A DNA stretch of 64,000 nt from Neoechinorhynchus agilis (lineage: Eukaryota > Acanthocephala): the NCBI GenBank assembly GCA_051530055.1, contig CM121341.1, positions 13,206,001 to 13,270,000 on the forward strand, in the 5' to 3' direction. Both the position numbers and the translations under genes were made by a program. Shown here piece by piece: positions 9,690 to 21,690 of this stretch. The notes below the pieces were generated by a model. It ran no database searches. It was not told where the DNA came from and worked only from the letters and a program-made list of their open reading frames with translations. Positions within the stretch are counted from its first letter, which is position 1. Every line of letters starts with the position of its first letter.

Positions 9690-10445
9690 TAAATTCACTA
9701 ATTTATTTCTGATATTTCACGTTGGATAATTCCTACATTTTCCCGAGGTTTGCCATTTCTTGCAAGTCTGCATCGGAAATAAATTAACTTTTTTATAGCG
9801 AATTATAATAATTGATTTATTTGATAATTTTCGACCTTCGCGTAAGCCTTCTTCAGCCTATTGCTTATAATTCGCAATAAAAAAGATTGAAGGATTTTCG
9901 ATGCTTTCTTTTTCTCAATTATACCACCCCTCGGATTAAAACTTTAACTAATTTAATTCCGATATTTCAAATCGGATAGTCTCAACGTTATTAAGTCCTG
10001 AAATATCGGAAATAAATTAGTAATATATTGATAGTTGCAACCTTATTAGCCTTCCCGATGACTGATTTATTTGTACGATTTTTCGTCTGCATGCAGACCT
10101 CTTCAGGTATCTAGAATAGTACATGGTGAGTGTAACTTGGGCAGAACTCGGGTGCCCGGGCGAAAATTCGTACAAATAAATCAGTTATCGGAGAGGTTAA
10201 TAAGGTTGCAACTATCAATAAATTGGAATTCCTCCCGATTGAAATCAAAGACAAAATAAATTAGCGAAAGTTTAAATCCGAGGGATGGTATAACTGAGAA
10301 AAAGAAAGCATCGAAAATCATTCAATCATTTTTATAGCGAATTATAAGCAATAGGCTGAAGAAGGCTTACGCGAAGGTCGAAAATTATCAAATAAATCAA
10401 TTATTATAATTCGCTATAAAAAAAGTAGATGTTGAACATCTTTAA
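9690..10445. repeat. Nested foldback cluster built from three MITE-like families
   Basis: A composite of about 750 bp. Family I copies face each other at about 9789-9886 and 10328-10424. Between them lie arms of family II (the CCTCGG...TTTAAAC type) and, in the centre, family III. The outer linker (agaaaaagaaagcatcgaaaat) also occurs as an inverted pair, so about 9780-10440 folds as one large palindrome. The right half matches about 3260-3440 closely. This implies insertion of family III into an older palindromic composite. Confidence 0.75.
10026..10220. repeat. Foldback element family III, about 60-bp arms
   Basis: The arms 10026-10086 and 10160-10220 are imperfect inverted repeats beginning TATTGATAGTTGCAACCTT and containing TTTATTTGTACGA, around a GC-richer loop (gcccgggc palindrome near 10153-10160). 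No coding capacity. It sits inside family II sequence, so it is the younger insertion. Confidence 0.75.
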
Positions 10446-10875
10446 AATAAATAACTGAATAACAAAACTACCAAAACAAAGCCACCTTCTCCCACTCCGA
10501 AGATAATAATCCAAGGCATAAAGAAATTATTTATTCTAGCGACAAGAATAATCGATCAGTTTACGTGTTTCGACGAATACGTCATCACTTTCGCATCCCA
10601 ATCAACACGGAAGAATCATTGAACGCAAAAACATATTGTTTCATTGCATTATTGGGCATGTTTTTTCTAAAAAAAATATCGACTAAGCTGCAAATGGAGA
10701 CGAAGATGGATGGTTTGGGTGTACGATTTAATCGAGAACCAAGATTCATTCTTCCCGCCCATTAATCGACGCATACGCGTGCGATGTCAGCGCGTGCGCA
10801 TTCTCCTTTTAAATAGACGACGCACACAGCAAGCTTTGGTCCTTGGAGGATTTTAAAACCTATAACCGTACAACG

Positions 10876-11547
10876 ATGAAGTCAAACGAGTATCCTTCTT
10901 CTTTTGATCAAGTGAATCGATGGGAGCGAATGCGCCGTCGTAGTCATTGTCAAACGTCTACGCCTCTGTCGGTCATCGAGTGTTCGCTGAGTGCGAAACG
11001 CCGCTTAGGGCCGTGTGAACCGCTTCCGCGCAGCCCTTACACGACGCCGACAACAAGACCGAGTCCCCTGACGGGTCATGACATCTACCGACGAAGTACG
11101 ACGAAATTTATTGGCCTTGAACCGATTTTTAGCGACTACCAGCCTCAGAAACAGTCGAGCGGCGCTAAGCAACCGGATATCACGGAAAAACTTCCTCTGT
11201 CTTATTTGATGATTAATGAGCACAAAAAAGCGAATGAGACTGCACCGGCGATAACGTCCAAAGAAAGCTCGTCAATGGGTGCTACGTCTCCAATTCCTTC
11301 AACGGATACTAAAATATCGGCGAGAAAGGTCGAGCTGGATGACGAGACCAACGCACCGGCACCGCCTGTCAAACGACCACGATCGTCCCGATCAATGCCA
11401 AAATTCGAACCTATGATGACGAGAAGTCGAAAGGCGATTGCCGAATCGATAAGGAAGACTGAACGACGACCTACGAAATGGAACGGGGTACGAAGATCGA
11501 CCAGAAAAGTCGCGACGGCAGCACAAACTGCGTCGAAGTGCGCTTAG
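10876..11547 (+). CDS. Basic Ser/Thr/Pro-rich protein of unknown function, single exon
   Basis: A 223-aa ORF from the first ATG (10876); the frame is open a little further upstream but without ATG. The protein is low in hydrophobic residues and has no membrane segment. Visible features: clusters of SP/TP sites around residues 45-70 (PRSPYTTP, RPSPL), suited to proline-directed kinases; a more conserved-looking block about residues 70-90 (TTKFIGLEPIFSDYQ); an Asp/Glu patch; and two basic clusters in the C-terminal third (VKRPRSSR and RRSTRK), which resemble nuclear localisation signals. I do not recognise the family. GC content and CpG density are higher than in the flanks, supporting a real coding exon. 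A regulatory or chromatin-associated nuclear protein is a guess. The stop lies about 160 bp before the satellite. Confidence 0.7.
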   Translation: MKSNEYPSSFDQVNRWERMRRRSHCQTSTPLSVIECSLSAKRRLGPCEPLPRSPYTTPTTRPSPLTGHDIYRRSTTKFIGLEPIFSDYQPQKQSSGAKQPDITEKLPLSYLMINEHKKANETAPAITSKESSSMGATSPIPSTDTKISARKVELDDETNAPAPPVKRPRSSRSMPKFEPMMTRSRKAIAESIRKTERRPTKWNGVRRSTRKVATAAQTASKCA

Positions 11548-12099
11548 AAGCGGACGGGTGTGCGTATGAGAATATAAATATAGAAAGAGACGAGTCATCG
11601 AGGCAAGGAAGAGCAACTCACTTTTTGGAAGAACGCATATTCAGTGTCATCGTTGAGCTGGTCTTTGCAATCTAAGAAATGTGTTCATATTTGTTCGGCT
11701 GGATACTTGTTACCGCTTTTCTGAAGCCAATTTTTTGCTTAAAACTATTGAACCTCGTCTTTAGTGCAAATCGCTAACGAATTCGTTCAAGAAAACTGAT
11801 ATACAAACAAATAGAGACACTTAATCGGAACCAATCTATAGGCACGCTCGTGGAATTTAAATCGCGAACGATTTATCATTGGCAGCTTTGAAAATGGCCA
11901 GTTTGTTGCCGTTTTTCGCAAGCCAATTTTTTGCTTAAAACTATTGAACCTCGTCTTTAGTGCAAATCGCTAACGAATTCGTCCAAGAAAACCGATATAC
12001 AACCAAATAGAGACACTGAATCGGAACCAATCTATAGGCACGCTCGTGGAATTTTGGTCGCGAACGATTTATCATTGGCAGCTTTGAAAATGGCCAGTT

Positions 12100-14120
12100 T
12101 GTTGCCGTTTTTCGCAAGCCAATTTTTTGCTTAAAACTATTGAACCTCGTCTTGCCGTTTTTCGCAAGCCAATTTTTTGCTTAAAACTATTGAACCACGT
12201 CTTTAGTGCAAATCGCTAACGAATTCGTCCAAGAAAACCGATATACAACCAAATAGAGACACTGAATCGGAACCAATCTATAGGCACGCTCGTGGAATTT
12301 TGGTCGCGAACGATTTATCATTGGCAGCTTTGAAAATGGCCAGTTTGTTGCCGTTTTTCGCAAGCCAATTTTTTGCTTAAAACTATTGAACCTCGTCTTG
12401 CCGTTTTTCGCAAGCCAATTTTTTGCTTAAAACTATTGAACCACGTCTTTAGTGCAAATCGCTAACGAATTCGTCCAAGAAAACCGATATACAACCAAAT
12501 AGAGACACTGAATCGGAACCAATCTATAGGCACGCTCGTGGAATTTTGGTCGCGAACGATTTATCATTGGCAGCTTTGAAAATGGCCAGTTTGTTGCCGT
12601 TTTTCGCAAGCCAATTTTTTGCTTAAAACTATTGAACCTCGTCTGCCGTTTTTCGCAAGCCAATTTTTTGCTTAAAACTATTGAACCTCGTCTTTAGTGC
12701 AAATCGCTAACGAATTCGTCCAAGAAAACCGATATACAACCAAATGGAGACACTGAATCGGAACCAATCTATAGGCACGCTCGTGGAATTTTGGTCGCGA
12801 ACGATTTATCATTGGCAGCTTTGAAAATGGCCAGTTTGTTGCCGTTTTTCGCAAGCCAATTTTTTGCTTAAAACTATTGAACCTCGTCTTGTTTTAGTGC
12901 AAATCGCTAACGAATTCGTCCAAGAAAACCGATATACAACCAAATAGAGACACTGAATCGGAACCAATCTATAGGCACGCTCGTGGAATTTTGGTCGCGA
13001 ACGATTTATCATTGGCAGCTTTGAAAATGGCCAGTTTGTTGCCGTTTTTCGCAAGCCAATTTTTTGCTTAAAACTATTGAACCTCGTCTTGCCGTTTTTC
13101 AAGCCAATTTTTTGCTTAAAACTATTGAACCACGTCTTTAGTGCAAATCGCTAACGAATTCGTCCAAGAAAACCGATATACAACCAAATGGAGACACTGA
13201 ATCGGAACCAATCTATAGGCACGCTCGTGGAATTTTGGTCGCGAACGATTTATCATTGGCAGCTTTGAAAATGGCCAGTTTGTTGCCGTTTTTCGCAAGC
13301 CAATTTTTTGCTTAAAACTATTGAACCTCGTCTTGCCGTTTTTCGCAAGCCAATTTTTTGCTTAAAACTATTGAACCACGTCTTTAGTGCAAATCGCTAA
13401 CGAATTCGTCCAAGAAAACCGATATACAACCAAATAGAGACACTGAATCGGAACCAATCTATAGGCACGCTCGTGGAATTTTGATCGCGAACGATTTATC
13501 ATTGGCAGCTTTGAAAATGGCCAGTTTGTTGCCGTTTTTCGCAAGCCAATTTTTGCTTAAAACTATTGAACCTCGTCTTGCCGTTTTTCGCAAGCCAATT
13601 TTTTGCTTAAAACTATTGAACCTCGTCTTTAGTGCAAATCGCTAACGAATTCGTCCAAGAAAACCGATATACAACCAAATAGAGACACTGAATCGGAACC
13701 AATCTATAGGCACGCTCGTGGAATTTTGGTCGCGAACGATTTATCATTGGCAGCTTTGAAAATGGCCAGTTTGTTGCCGTTTTTCGCAAGCCAATTTTTT
13801 GCTTAAAACTATTGAACCTCGTCTTGCCGTTTTTCGCAAGCCAATTTTTTGCTTAAAACTATTGAACCTCGTCTTTAGTGCAAATCGCTAACGAATTCGT
13901 CCAAGAAAACCGATATACAACCAAATAGAGACACTGAATCGGAACCAATCTATAGGCACGCTCGTGGAATTTTGGTCGCGAACGATTTATCATTGGCAGC
14001 TTTGAAAATGGCCAGTTTGTTGCCGTTTTCGCAGCCAATTTTTTGCTTAAAACTATTGAACCTCGTCTTGCCGTTTCGCAAGCCAATTTTTTGCTTAAAA
14101 CTATTGAACCTCGTCTTTAG
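12100..14120. repeat. Block of 246-bp variant monomers (internal 50-bp duplication)
   Basis: Here most units carry a second copy of the 50-bp segment from ttgccgtttttcgcaag to gaacctcgtc. The duplicated junction (cgtcttgccg) recurs near 12152, 12398, 13335, 13579, 13825 and 14069, mostly at 244-246-bp spacing, and neighbours are nearly identical. This indicates recent amplification of one variant. Isolated 246-type units occur elsewhere (for example near 15288, 16493, 24389, 24634, 35606, 38787, 41580, 51127). Confidence 0.85.
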
Positions 14121-14699
14121 TGCAAATCGCTAACGAATTCGTCCAAGAAAACCGATATACAACCAAATAGAGACACTGAATCGGAACCAATCTATAGGCA
14201 CGCTCGTGGAATTTTGGTCGCGAACGATTTATCATTGGCAGCTTTGAAAATGGCCAGTTTGTTGCCGTTTTTTGCAAGCCAATTTTTTGCTTAAAACTAT
14301 TGAACCTCGTCTTTAGTGCAAATCGTTAACGAATTCGTCCAAGAAAACCGATATACAACCAAATAGAGACACTGAATCGGAACCAATCTATAGGCACGCT
14401 CGTGGAATTTTGGTCGCGAACGATTTATCATTGGCAGCTTTGAAAATGGCCAGTTTGTTGCCGTTTTGCAAGCCAATTTTTTGCTTAAAACTATTGAACC
14501 TCGTCTTTAGTGCAAATCGCTAACGAATTCGTCCAAGAAAACCGATATACAACCAAATAGAGACACTGAATCGGAACCAATCTATAGGCACGCTCGTGGA
14601 ATTTTGATCGCGAACGATTTATCATTGGCAGCTTTGAAAATGGCCAGTTTGTTGCCGTTTTTCGCAAGCCAATTTTTTGCTTAAAACTATTGAACCTCG

Positions 14700-17300
14700 T
14701 CTTTAGTGCAAATCGCTAACGAATTCGTCCAAGAAAACCGATATACAAACAAATAGAGACACTTAATCGGAACCAATCTATAGGCACGCTCGTGGAATTT
14801 TAATCGCGAACGATTTATCATTGGCAGCTTTGAAAATGGCCAGTTTGTTGCCGTTTTTCGCAAGCCAATTTTTTGCTTAAAACTATTGAACCTCGTCTTT
14901 AGTGCAAATCGCTAACGAATTCGTCCAAGAAAACCGATATACAACCAAATAGAGACACTGAATCGGAACCAATCTATAGGCACGCTCGTGGAATTTTGGT
15001 CGCGAACGATTTATCATTGGCAGCTTTGAAAATGGCCAGTTTGTTGCCGTTTTTCGCAAGCCAATTTTTTGCTTAAAACTATTGAACCTCGTCTTTAGTG
15101 CAAATCGCTAACGAATTCGTCCAAGAAAACCGATATACAACCAAATGGAGACACTGAATCGGAACCAATCTATAGGCACGCTCGTGGAATTTTGATCGCG
15201 AACGATTTATCATTGGCAGCTTTGAAAATGGCCAGTTTGTTGCCGTTTTTCGCAAGCCAATTTTTTCTTAAAACTATTGAACCTCGTCTTGCCGTTTTTG
15301 CAAGCCATTTTTTGCTTAAAACTATTGAACCTCGTCTTTAGTGCAAATCGCTAACGAATTCGTCCAAGAAAACCGATATACAACCAAATAGAGACACTGA
15401 ATCGGAACCAATCTATAGGCACGCTCGTGGAATTTTGGTCGCGAACGATTTATCATTGGCAGCTTTGAAAATGGCCAGTTTGTTGCCGTTTTTCGCAAGC
15501 CAATTTTTTGCTTAAAACTATTGAACCTCGTCTTTAGTGCAAATCGCTAACGAATTCGTCCAAGAAAACCGATATACAACCAAATAGAGACACTGAATCG
15601 GAACCAATCTATAGGCACGCGTGGAATTTTGTCGCGAACGATTTATCATTGGCAGCTTTGAAAATGGCCAGTTTGTTGCCGTTTTTCGCAAGCCAATTTT
15701 TTGCTAATAACTATTGAACCTCGTCTTTAGTGCAAATCGCTAACGAATTCGTCCAAGAAAACCGATATACAACCAAATGGAGACACTATATCGTAACCAA
15801 TCAATAGGCACGCTTCTGGAATTTTGATCGCGAACGATTTATCATTGGCAGCTTTGAAAATGGCCAGTTTGTTGCCGTTTTTCGCAAGCCAATTTTTTGC
15901 TTAAAACTATTGAACCTCGTCTTTAGTGCAAATCGCTAACGAATTCGTTCAAGAAAACTGATATACAAACAAATAGAGACACTTAATCGGAACCAATCTA
16001 TAGGCACGCTCGTGGAATTTAAATCGCGAACGATTTATCATTGGCAGCTTTGAAAATGGCCAGTTTGTTGCCGTTTTTCGCAAGCCAATTTTTTGCTTAA
16101 AACTATTGAACCTCGTCTTTAGTGCAAATCGCTAACGAATTCGTCCAAGAAAACCGATATACAACCAAATAGAGACACTGAATCGGAACCAATCTATAGG
16201 CACGCTCGTGGAATTTTGGTCGCGAACGATTTATCATTGGCAGCTTTGAAAATGGCCAGTTTGTTGCCGTTTTTCGCAAGCCAATTTTTTGCTTAAAACT
16301 ATTGAACCTCGTCTTTAGTGCAAATCGCTAACGAATTCGTCCAAGAAAACCGATATACAACCAAATGGAGACACTGAATCGGAACCAATCTATAGGCACG
16401 CTCGTGGAATTTTGATCGCGAACGATTTATCATTGGCAGCTTTGAAAATGGCCAGTTTGTTGCCGTTTTTCTTAAAACTATTGAACCTCGTCTTGCCGTT
16501 TTTCGCAAGCCATTTTTTGCTTAAAACTATTGAACCTCGTCTTTAGTGCAAATCGTTAACGAATTCGTCCAAGAAAACCGATATACAACCAAATAGAGAC
16601 ACTGAATCGGAACCAATCTATAGGCACGCTCGTGGAATTTTGGTCGCGAACGATTTATCAGTGGCAGCTTTGAAAATGGCCAGTTTGTTGCCGTTTTTTG
16701 CAAGCCAATTTTTTGCTTGAAGCTATTGAACCTCGTCTTTAGTGCAAATCGCTAACGAATTCGTCCAAGAAAACCGATATACAACCAAATAGAGACACTG
16801 AATCGGAACCAATCTATAGGCACGCGCGTGGAATTTTGGTCGCGAACGATTTATCATTGGCAGCTTTGAAAATGGCCAGTTTGTTGCCGTTTTTCGCAAG
16901 CCAATTTTTTGCTAATAACTATTGAACCTCGTCTTTAGTGCAAATCGCTAACGAATTCGTCCAAGAAAACCGATATACAACCAAATGGAGACACTATATC
17001 GTAACCAATCAATAGGCACGCTTCTGGAATTTTGATCGCGAACGATTTATCATTGGCAGCTTGGAAAATGGCCAGTTTGTTGCCGTTTTTCGCAAGCCAA
17101 TTTTTTGCTTGAAACTATTGAACCTCGTCTTTAGTGCAAATCGCTAACGAATTCGTGCAAGAAAACTGATATACAAACAAATAGAGACACTTAATCGGAA
17201 CCAATCTATAGGCACGCTCGTGGAATTTAAATCGCGAACGATTTATCATTGGCAGCTTTGAAAATGGCCAGTTTGTTGCCGTTTTTCGCAAGCCAATTTT
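14700..17300. repeat. Local higher-order repeat of about 1.2 kb
   Basis: A marked variant (gacacttaatcgg, with ggaatttaaatcgcg in most copies) recurs near 14.75, 15.95 and 17.15 kb, about 1,200 bp apart, with matching neighbours between. The same variant also appears in the first unit (about 11.8 kb) and near 21.1 kb. This fits six-unit higher-order amplification. Confidence 0.7.
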
Positions 17301-19669
17301 TTGCTTAAAACTATTGAACCTCGTCTTTAGTGCAAATCGCTAACGAATTCGTCCAAGAAAACCGATATACAACCAAATAGAGACACTGAATCGGAAATCT
17401 ATAGGCACGCGCTGGAATTTTGGTCTCGAACGATTTATCATTGGCAGCTTTGAAAATGGCCAGTTTGTTGCCGTTTTTTTCAAGCCAATTTTTTGCTTAA
17501 AACTATTGAACCTCGTCTTGAGTGCAAATCGCTAACGAATTCGTCCAAGAAAACCGATATACAAACAAATAGAGACACTGAATCGGAACCAATCTATAGG
17601 CACGCTCGTGGAATTTTGGTCGCGAACAATTTATCATTGGCAGCTTTGAAAATGGCCAGTTTGTTGCCGTTTTTCGCAAGCCAATTTTTTGCTTAAAACT
17701 ATTGAACCTCGGCTTGTTGTTTTTCGCAAGCCAATTTTTTGCTTAAAACTATTAAACCATGTCTTTAGTGCAAATCGCTAACGAATTCGTCCAAGAAAAC
17801 CGATATACAACCAAATGGAGACACTATATCGGAACCAATCTATAGGCACGCTCGTGGAATTTTGGTCGCGAACGATTTATCATTGGCAGCTTGAAAATGG
17901 CCAGTTTGTTGCCGTTTTTCGCAAGCCAATTTTTTGCTTAAAACTATTGAACCTCGTCTTTAGTGCAAATCGCTAACGAATTCGTCCAAGAAAACCGATA
18001 TACAACCAAATGGAGACACTGAATCGGAACCAATCTATAGGCACGCTCGTGGAATTTTGATCGCCAACGATTTATCATTGGCAGCTTTGAAAATGGCCAG
18101 TTTGTTGCCGTTTTTCGCAAGCCAATTTTTTGCTTAAAACTATTGAACCTCGTTTTGCCGTTTTTCGCGAGCCAATTTTTTGCTTAAAACTATTGAACCT
18201 CGTCTTGCGTTTTTCGCAAGCCAATTTTTTGTTTAAAACTATTGAACCTCGTCTTTAGTGCAAATCGCTAACGAATTCGTCCAAGAAAACCGATATACAA
18301 CCAAATGGAGACACAGAATCAGAACCAATCTATAGGCACGCTCGTGGAATTTTGGTCGCGAATGATTTATCATTGGCAGCTTTGAAAATGGCCAGTTTGT
18401 TGCCGTTTTTCGCAAGCCAATTTTTTGCTTAAAACTATTGAACCTCGTCTTTAGTGCAAATCGCTAACGAATTCGTCCAAGAAAACCGATATACAACCAA
18501 ATAGAGACACTGAATCGGAACCAATCTATAGGCACGCTCGTGGAATTTTGGTCGCGAACGATTTATCATTGGCAGCTTTGAAAATGGCCAGTTTGTTGCC
18601 GTTTTTCGCAAGCCAATTTTTTGCTTAAAACTATTGAACCTCGTCTTTAGTGCATATCGTTAACGAATTCGTCCAAGAAAACCGATATACAACCAAATAG
18701 AGACACTGAATCGGAATCAATCTATAGGCGCGCTCGTGGAATTTTGGTCGCGAACGATTTATCATTTGCAGCTTTGAAAGTGGCCAGTTTGTTGCCGTTT
18801 TTCGCAAGCCAATTTTTTGCTTAAAACTATACCTCGTCTTAGTGCAAATCGTTAACGAATTCGTCTAAGAAAACCGATATACAACCAAATAGAGACACTG
18901 AATCGGAACCAATCTATAGGCACGCTCGTGGAATTTTGATAACGAACGATTTATCATTCTAGCTTTGAAAATGGCGACTTTGTTGCCGATTTTCGCAAGC
19001 CAATTTTTTGCTCAAAACTATTGAACCTCGTCTAGCCGTTTTTCGCAAGCCAATTTTTTGCTTAAAACTATTGAACCTCGTCTTTAGTGCAAATCGTTAA
19101 CGAATTCGTCCAAGAAAACCGATATACAACCAAATAGAGACACTGAATCGGAACCAATCTATAGGCACGCTCGTGGAATTTTGGTCGCGAATGATTTATC
19201 ATGGCAGCTTTGAAAATGGCCAGTTTGTTGCCGTTTTTCGCAAGCCAATTTTTTGCTTAAAACTATTGAACCTCGTCTTTAGTGCAAATCGCTAACGAAT
19301 TCGTCCAAGAAAACCGATATACAACCAAATAGAGACACTGAATCGGAACCAATCTATAGGCACGCTCGTGGAATTTTGATCGCGAACGATTTATCATTGG
19401 CAGCTTTGAAAATGGCCAGTTTGTTGCCGTTTTTCGCAAGCCAATTTTTTGCTTAAAACTATTGAACCTCGTCTTTAGTGCAAATCGCTAACGAATTCGT
19501 CCAAGAAAACCGATATACAACCAAATAGAGACACTGAATCGGAACCAATCTATAGGCACGCTCGTGGAATTTTGGTCGCGAACGATTTATCATTGGCAGC
19601 TTTGAAAATGGCCAGTTTGTTGCCGTTTTTCGCAAGCCAATTTTTTGCTTAAAACTATTGAACCTCGTC

Positions 19670-20530
19670 TTGCGTTTTCGCAAGCCAATTTTTTCTTAAA
19701 ACTATTGAACCCGTCTTTGTGCAAATCGTAACGAATTCGTCCGAAAACCGATATACAACAAATGGAGACACTGAATCGGAACCAATCTATAGGCACGCTC
19801 GTGGAATTTTGGTCGCGAAGATTTATCATTGGCAGCTTTGAAAATGGCCGTTTGTTGCCGTTTTCGCAAGCCAATTGCATAATTTATTGAACCTCGTCTT
19901 TAGTGCAAATCGCTAACGAATTCGTCCGAAAACCGATATACAACCAAATAGACACTGAATCGGAACCAATCTATAGGCACGCTCGTGGAATTTTGGTCGC
20001 GAACGATTTATCATTGGCAGCTTTGAAAATGGCCAGTTTGTTGCCGTTTTTTGCAAGCCAATTTTTTGCTTAAAACTATTGAACCTCGTCTTTAGTGCAA
20101 ATCGTTAACGAATTCGTCCAAGAAAACCGATATACAACCAAATAGAGACACTGAATCGGAACCAATCTATAGGCACGCTCGTGGAATTTTGGTCGCGAAC
20201 GATTTATCATTGGCAGCTTTGAAAATGGCCAGTTTGTTGCCGTTTCGCAGCCTTTTTTGCTTAAACTATTGAACCTCGTCTTTAGTGCAAATCGTAACGA
20301 ATTCGTCCAGAAAACCGATATACAACCAAATAGAGACAGAATCGGAACCAATCTATAGGCACGCTCGTGGAATTTTATAACGAACGATTTATCATTGTCA
20401 GCTTTGAAAATGGCAGTTTGTTGCCGATTTTCGCAAGCCAATTTTTTGCCGTTTTCGCAAGCCAATTTTTGCTTAAAACTATTGAACCTCGTCTTTAGTG
20501 CAAATCGTTAACGAATTCGTCCAAAAACCG
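19670..20530. other. Patch of units with many single-base losses
   Basis: Units here lack single bases at many positions that are otherwise constant across the array (for example cttgcgttttcgc, aaatcgtaacg, gtccgaaaacc). Neighbouring units on both sides are clean. A clustered excess of one-base deletions fits unpolished long-read consensus better than biology; a shorter patch lies near 23.45 kb. Confidence 0.6.
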
Positions 20531-21668
20531 ATATACAACCAAATAGAGACACTGAATCGGAACCAATCTATAGGCACGCTCGTGGAATTTTGGTCGCGAA
20601 CGATTTATCATTGGCAGCTTTGAAAATGGCCAGTTTGTTGCCGTTTTTCGCAAGCCAATTTTTTGCTTAAAACTATTGAACCTCGTCTTTAGTGCAAATC
20701 GCTAACGAATTCGTCCAAGAAAACCGATATACAACCAAATAGAGACACTGAATCGGAACCAATCTATAGGCACGCTCGTGGAATTTTGGTCGCGAACGAT
20801 TTATCATTGGCAGCTTTGAAAATGGCCAGTTTGTTGCCGTTTTTCGCAAGCCAATTTTTTGCTTAAAACTATTGAACCTCGTCTTTAGTGCAAATCGCTA
20901 ACGAATTCGTCCAAGAAAACCGATATACAACCAAATAGAGACACTGAATCGGAACCAATCTATAGGCACGCTCGTGGAATTTTGGTCGCGAACGATTTAT
21001 CATTGGCAGCTTTGAAAATGGCCAGTTTGTTGCCGTTTTTCGCAAGCCAATTTTTTGCTTAAAACTATTGAACCTCGTCTTTAGTTATAATCGCTAACGA
21101 ATTCGTTCAAGAAAACTGATATACAAAGAAATAGAGACACTTAATCGGAACCAATCTATAGGCACGCTCGTGGAATTTAAATCGCGAACGATTTATCATT
21201 GGCAGCTTTGAAAATGGCCAGTTTGTTGCCGTTTTTCGCAAGCCAATTTTTTGCTTAAAACTATTGAACCTCGTCTTTAGTGCAAATCGCTAACGAATTC
21301 GTCCAAGAAAACCGATATACAACCAAATAGAGACACTGAATCGGAACCAATCTATAGGCACGCTCGTGGAATTTTGGTCGCGAACGATTTATCATTGGCA
21401 GCTTTGAAAATGGCCAGTTTGTTGCCGTTTTTCGCAAGCCAATTTTTTGCTTAAAACTATTGAACCTCGTCTTTAGTGCAAATCGCTAACGAATTCGTCC
21501 AAGAAAACCGATATACAACCAAATGGAGACACTGAATCGGAACCAATCTATAGGCACGCTCGTGGAATTTTGATCGCGAACGATTTATCATTGGCAGCTT
21601 TGAAAATGGCCAGTTTGTTGCCGTTTTTCGCAAGCCAATTTTTTGCTTAAAACTATTGAACCTCGTCT

Positions 21669-21690
21669 TGGTTTTTGGTTTTTTGTTTTT
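21669..21690. other. T/G-rich filler at a unit junction
   Basis: Between two copies of gaacctcgtc lies gtttttggttttttgttttt, found nowhere else in the array. It may be filler from break repair or slippage, or an assembly artefact. Confidence 0.5.

Larger units (their letters stand above)
9373..10875. other. Repeat-dense intergenic region
   Basis: Contains small hairpins at 9412-9454 and 9555-9613, then the nested foldback cluster 9690-10445. The remainder up to 10875 has no convincing gene. A TTTAAATA string at about 10807-10814 lies about 65 bp before the ATG of the next gene and could serve as a TATA-like element. Confidence 0.5.
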
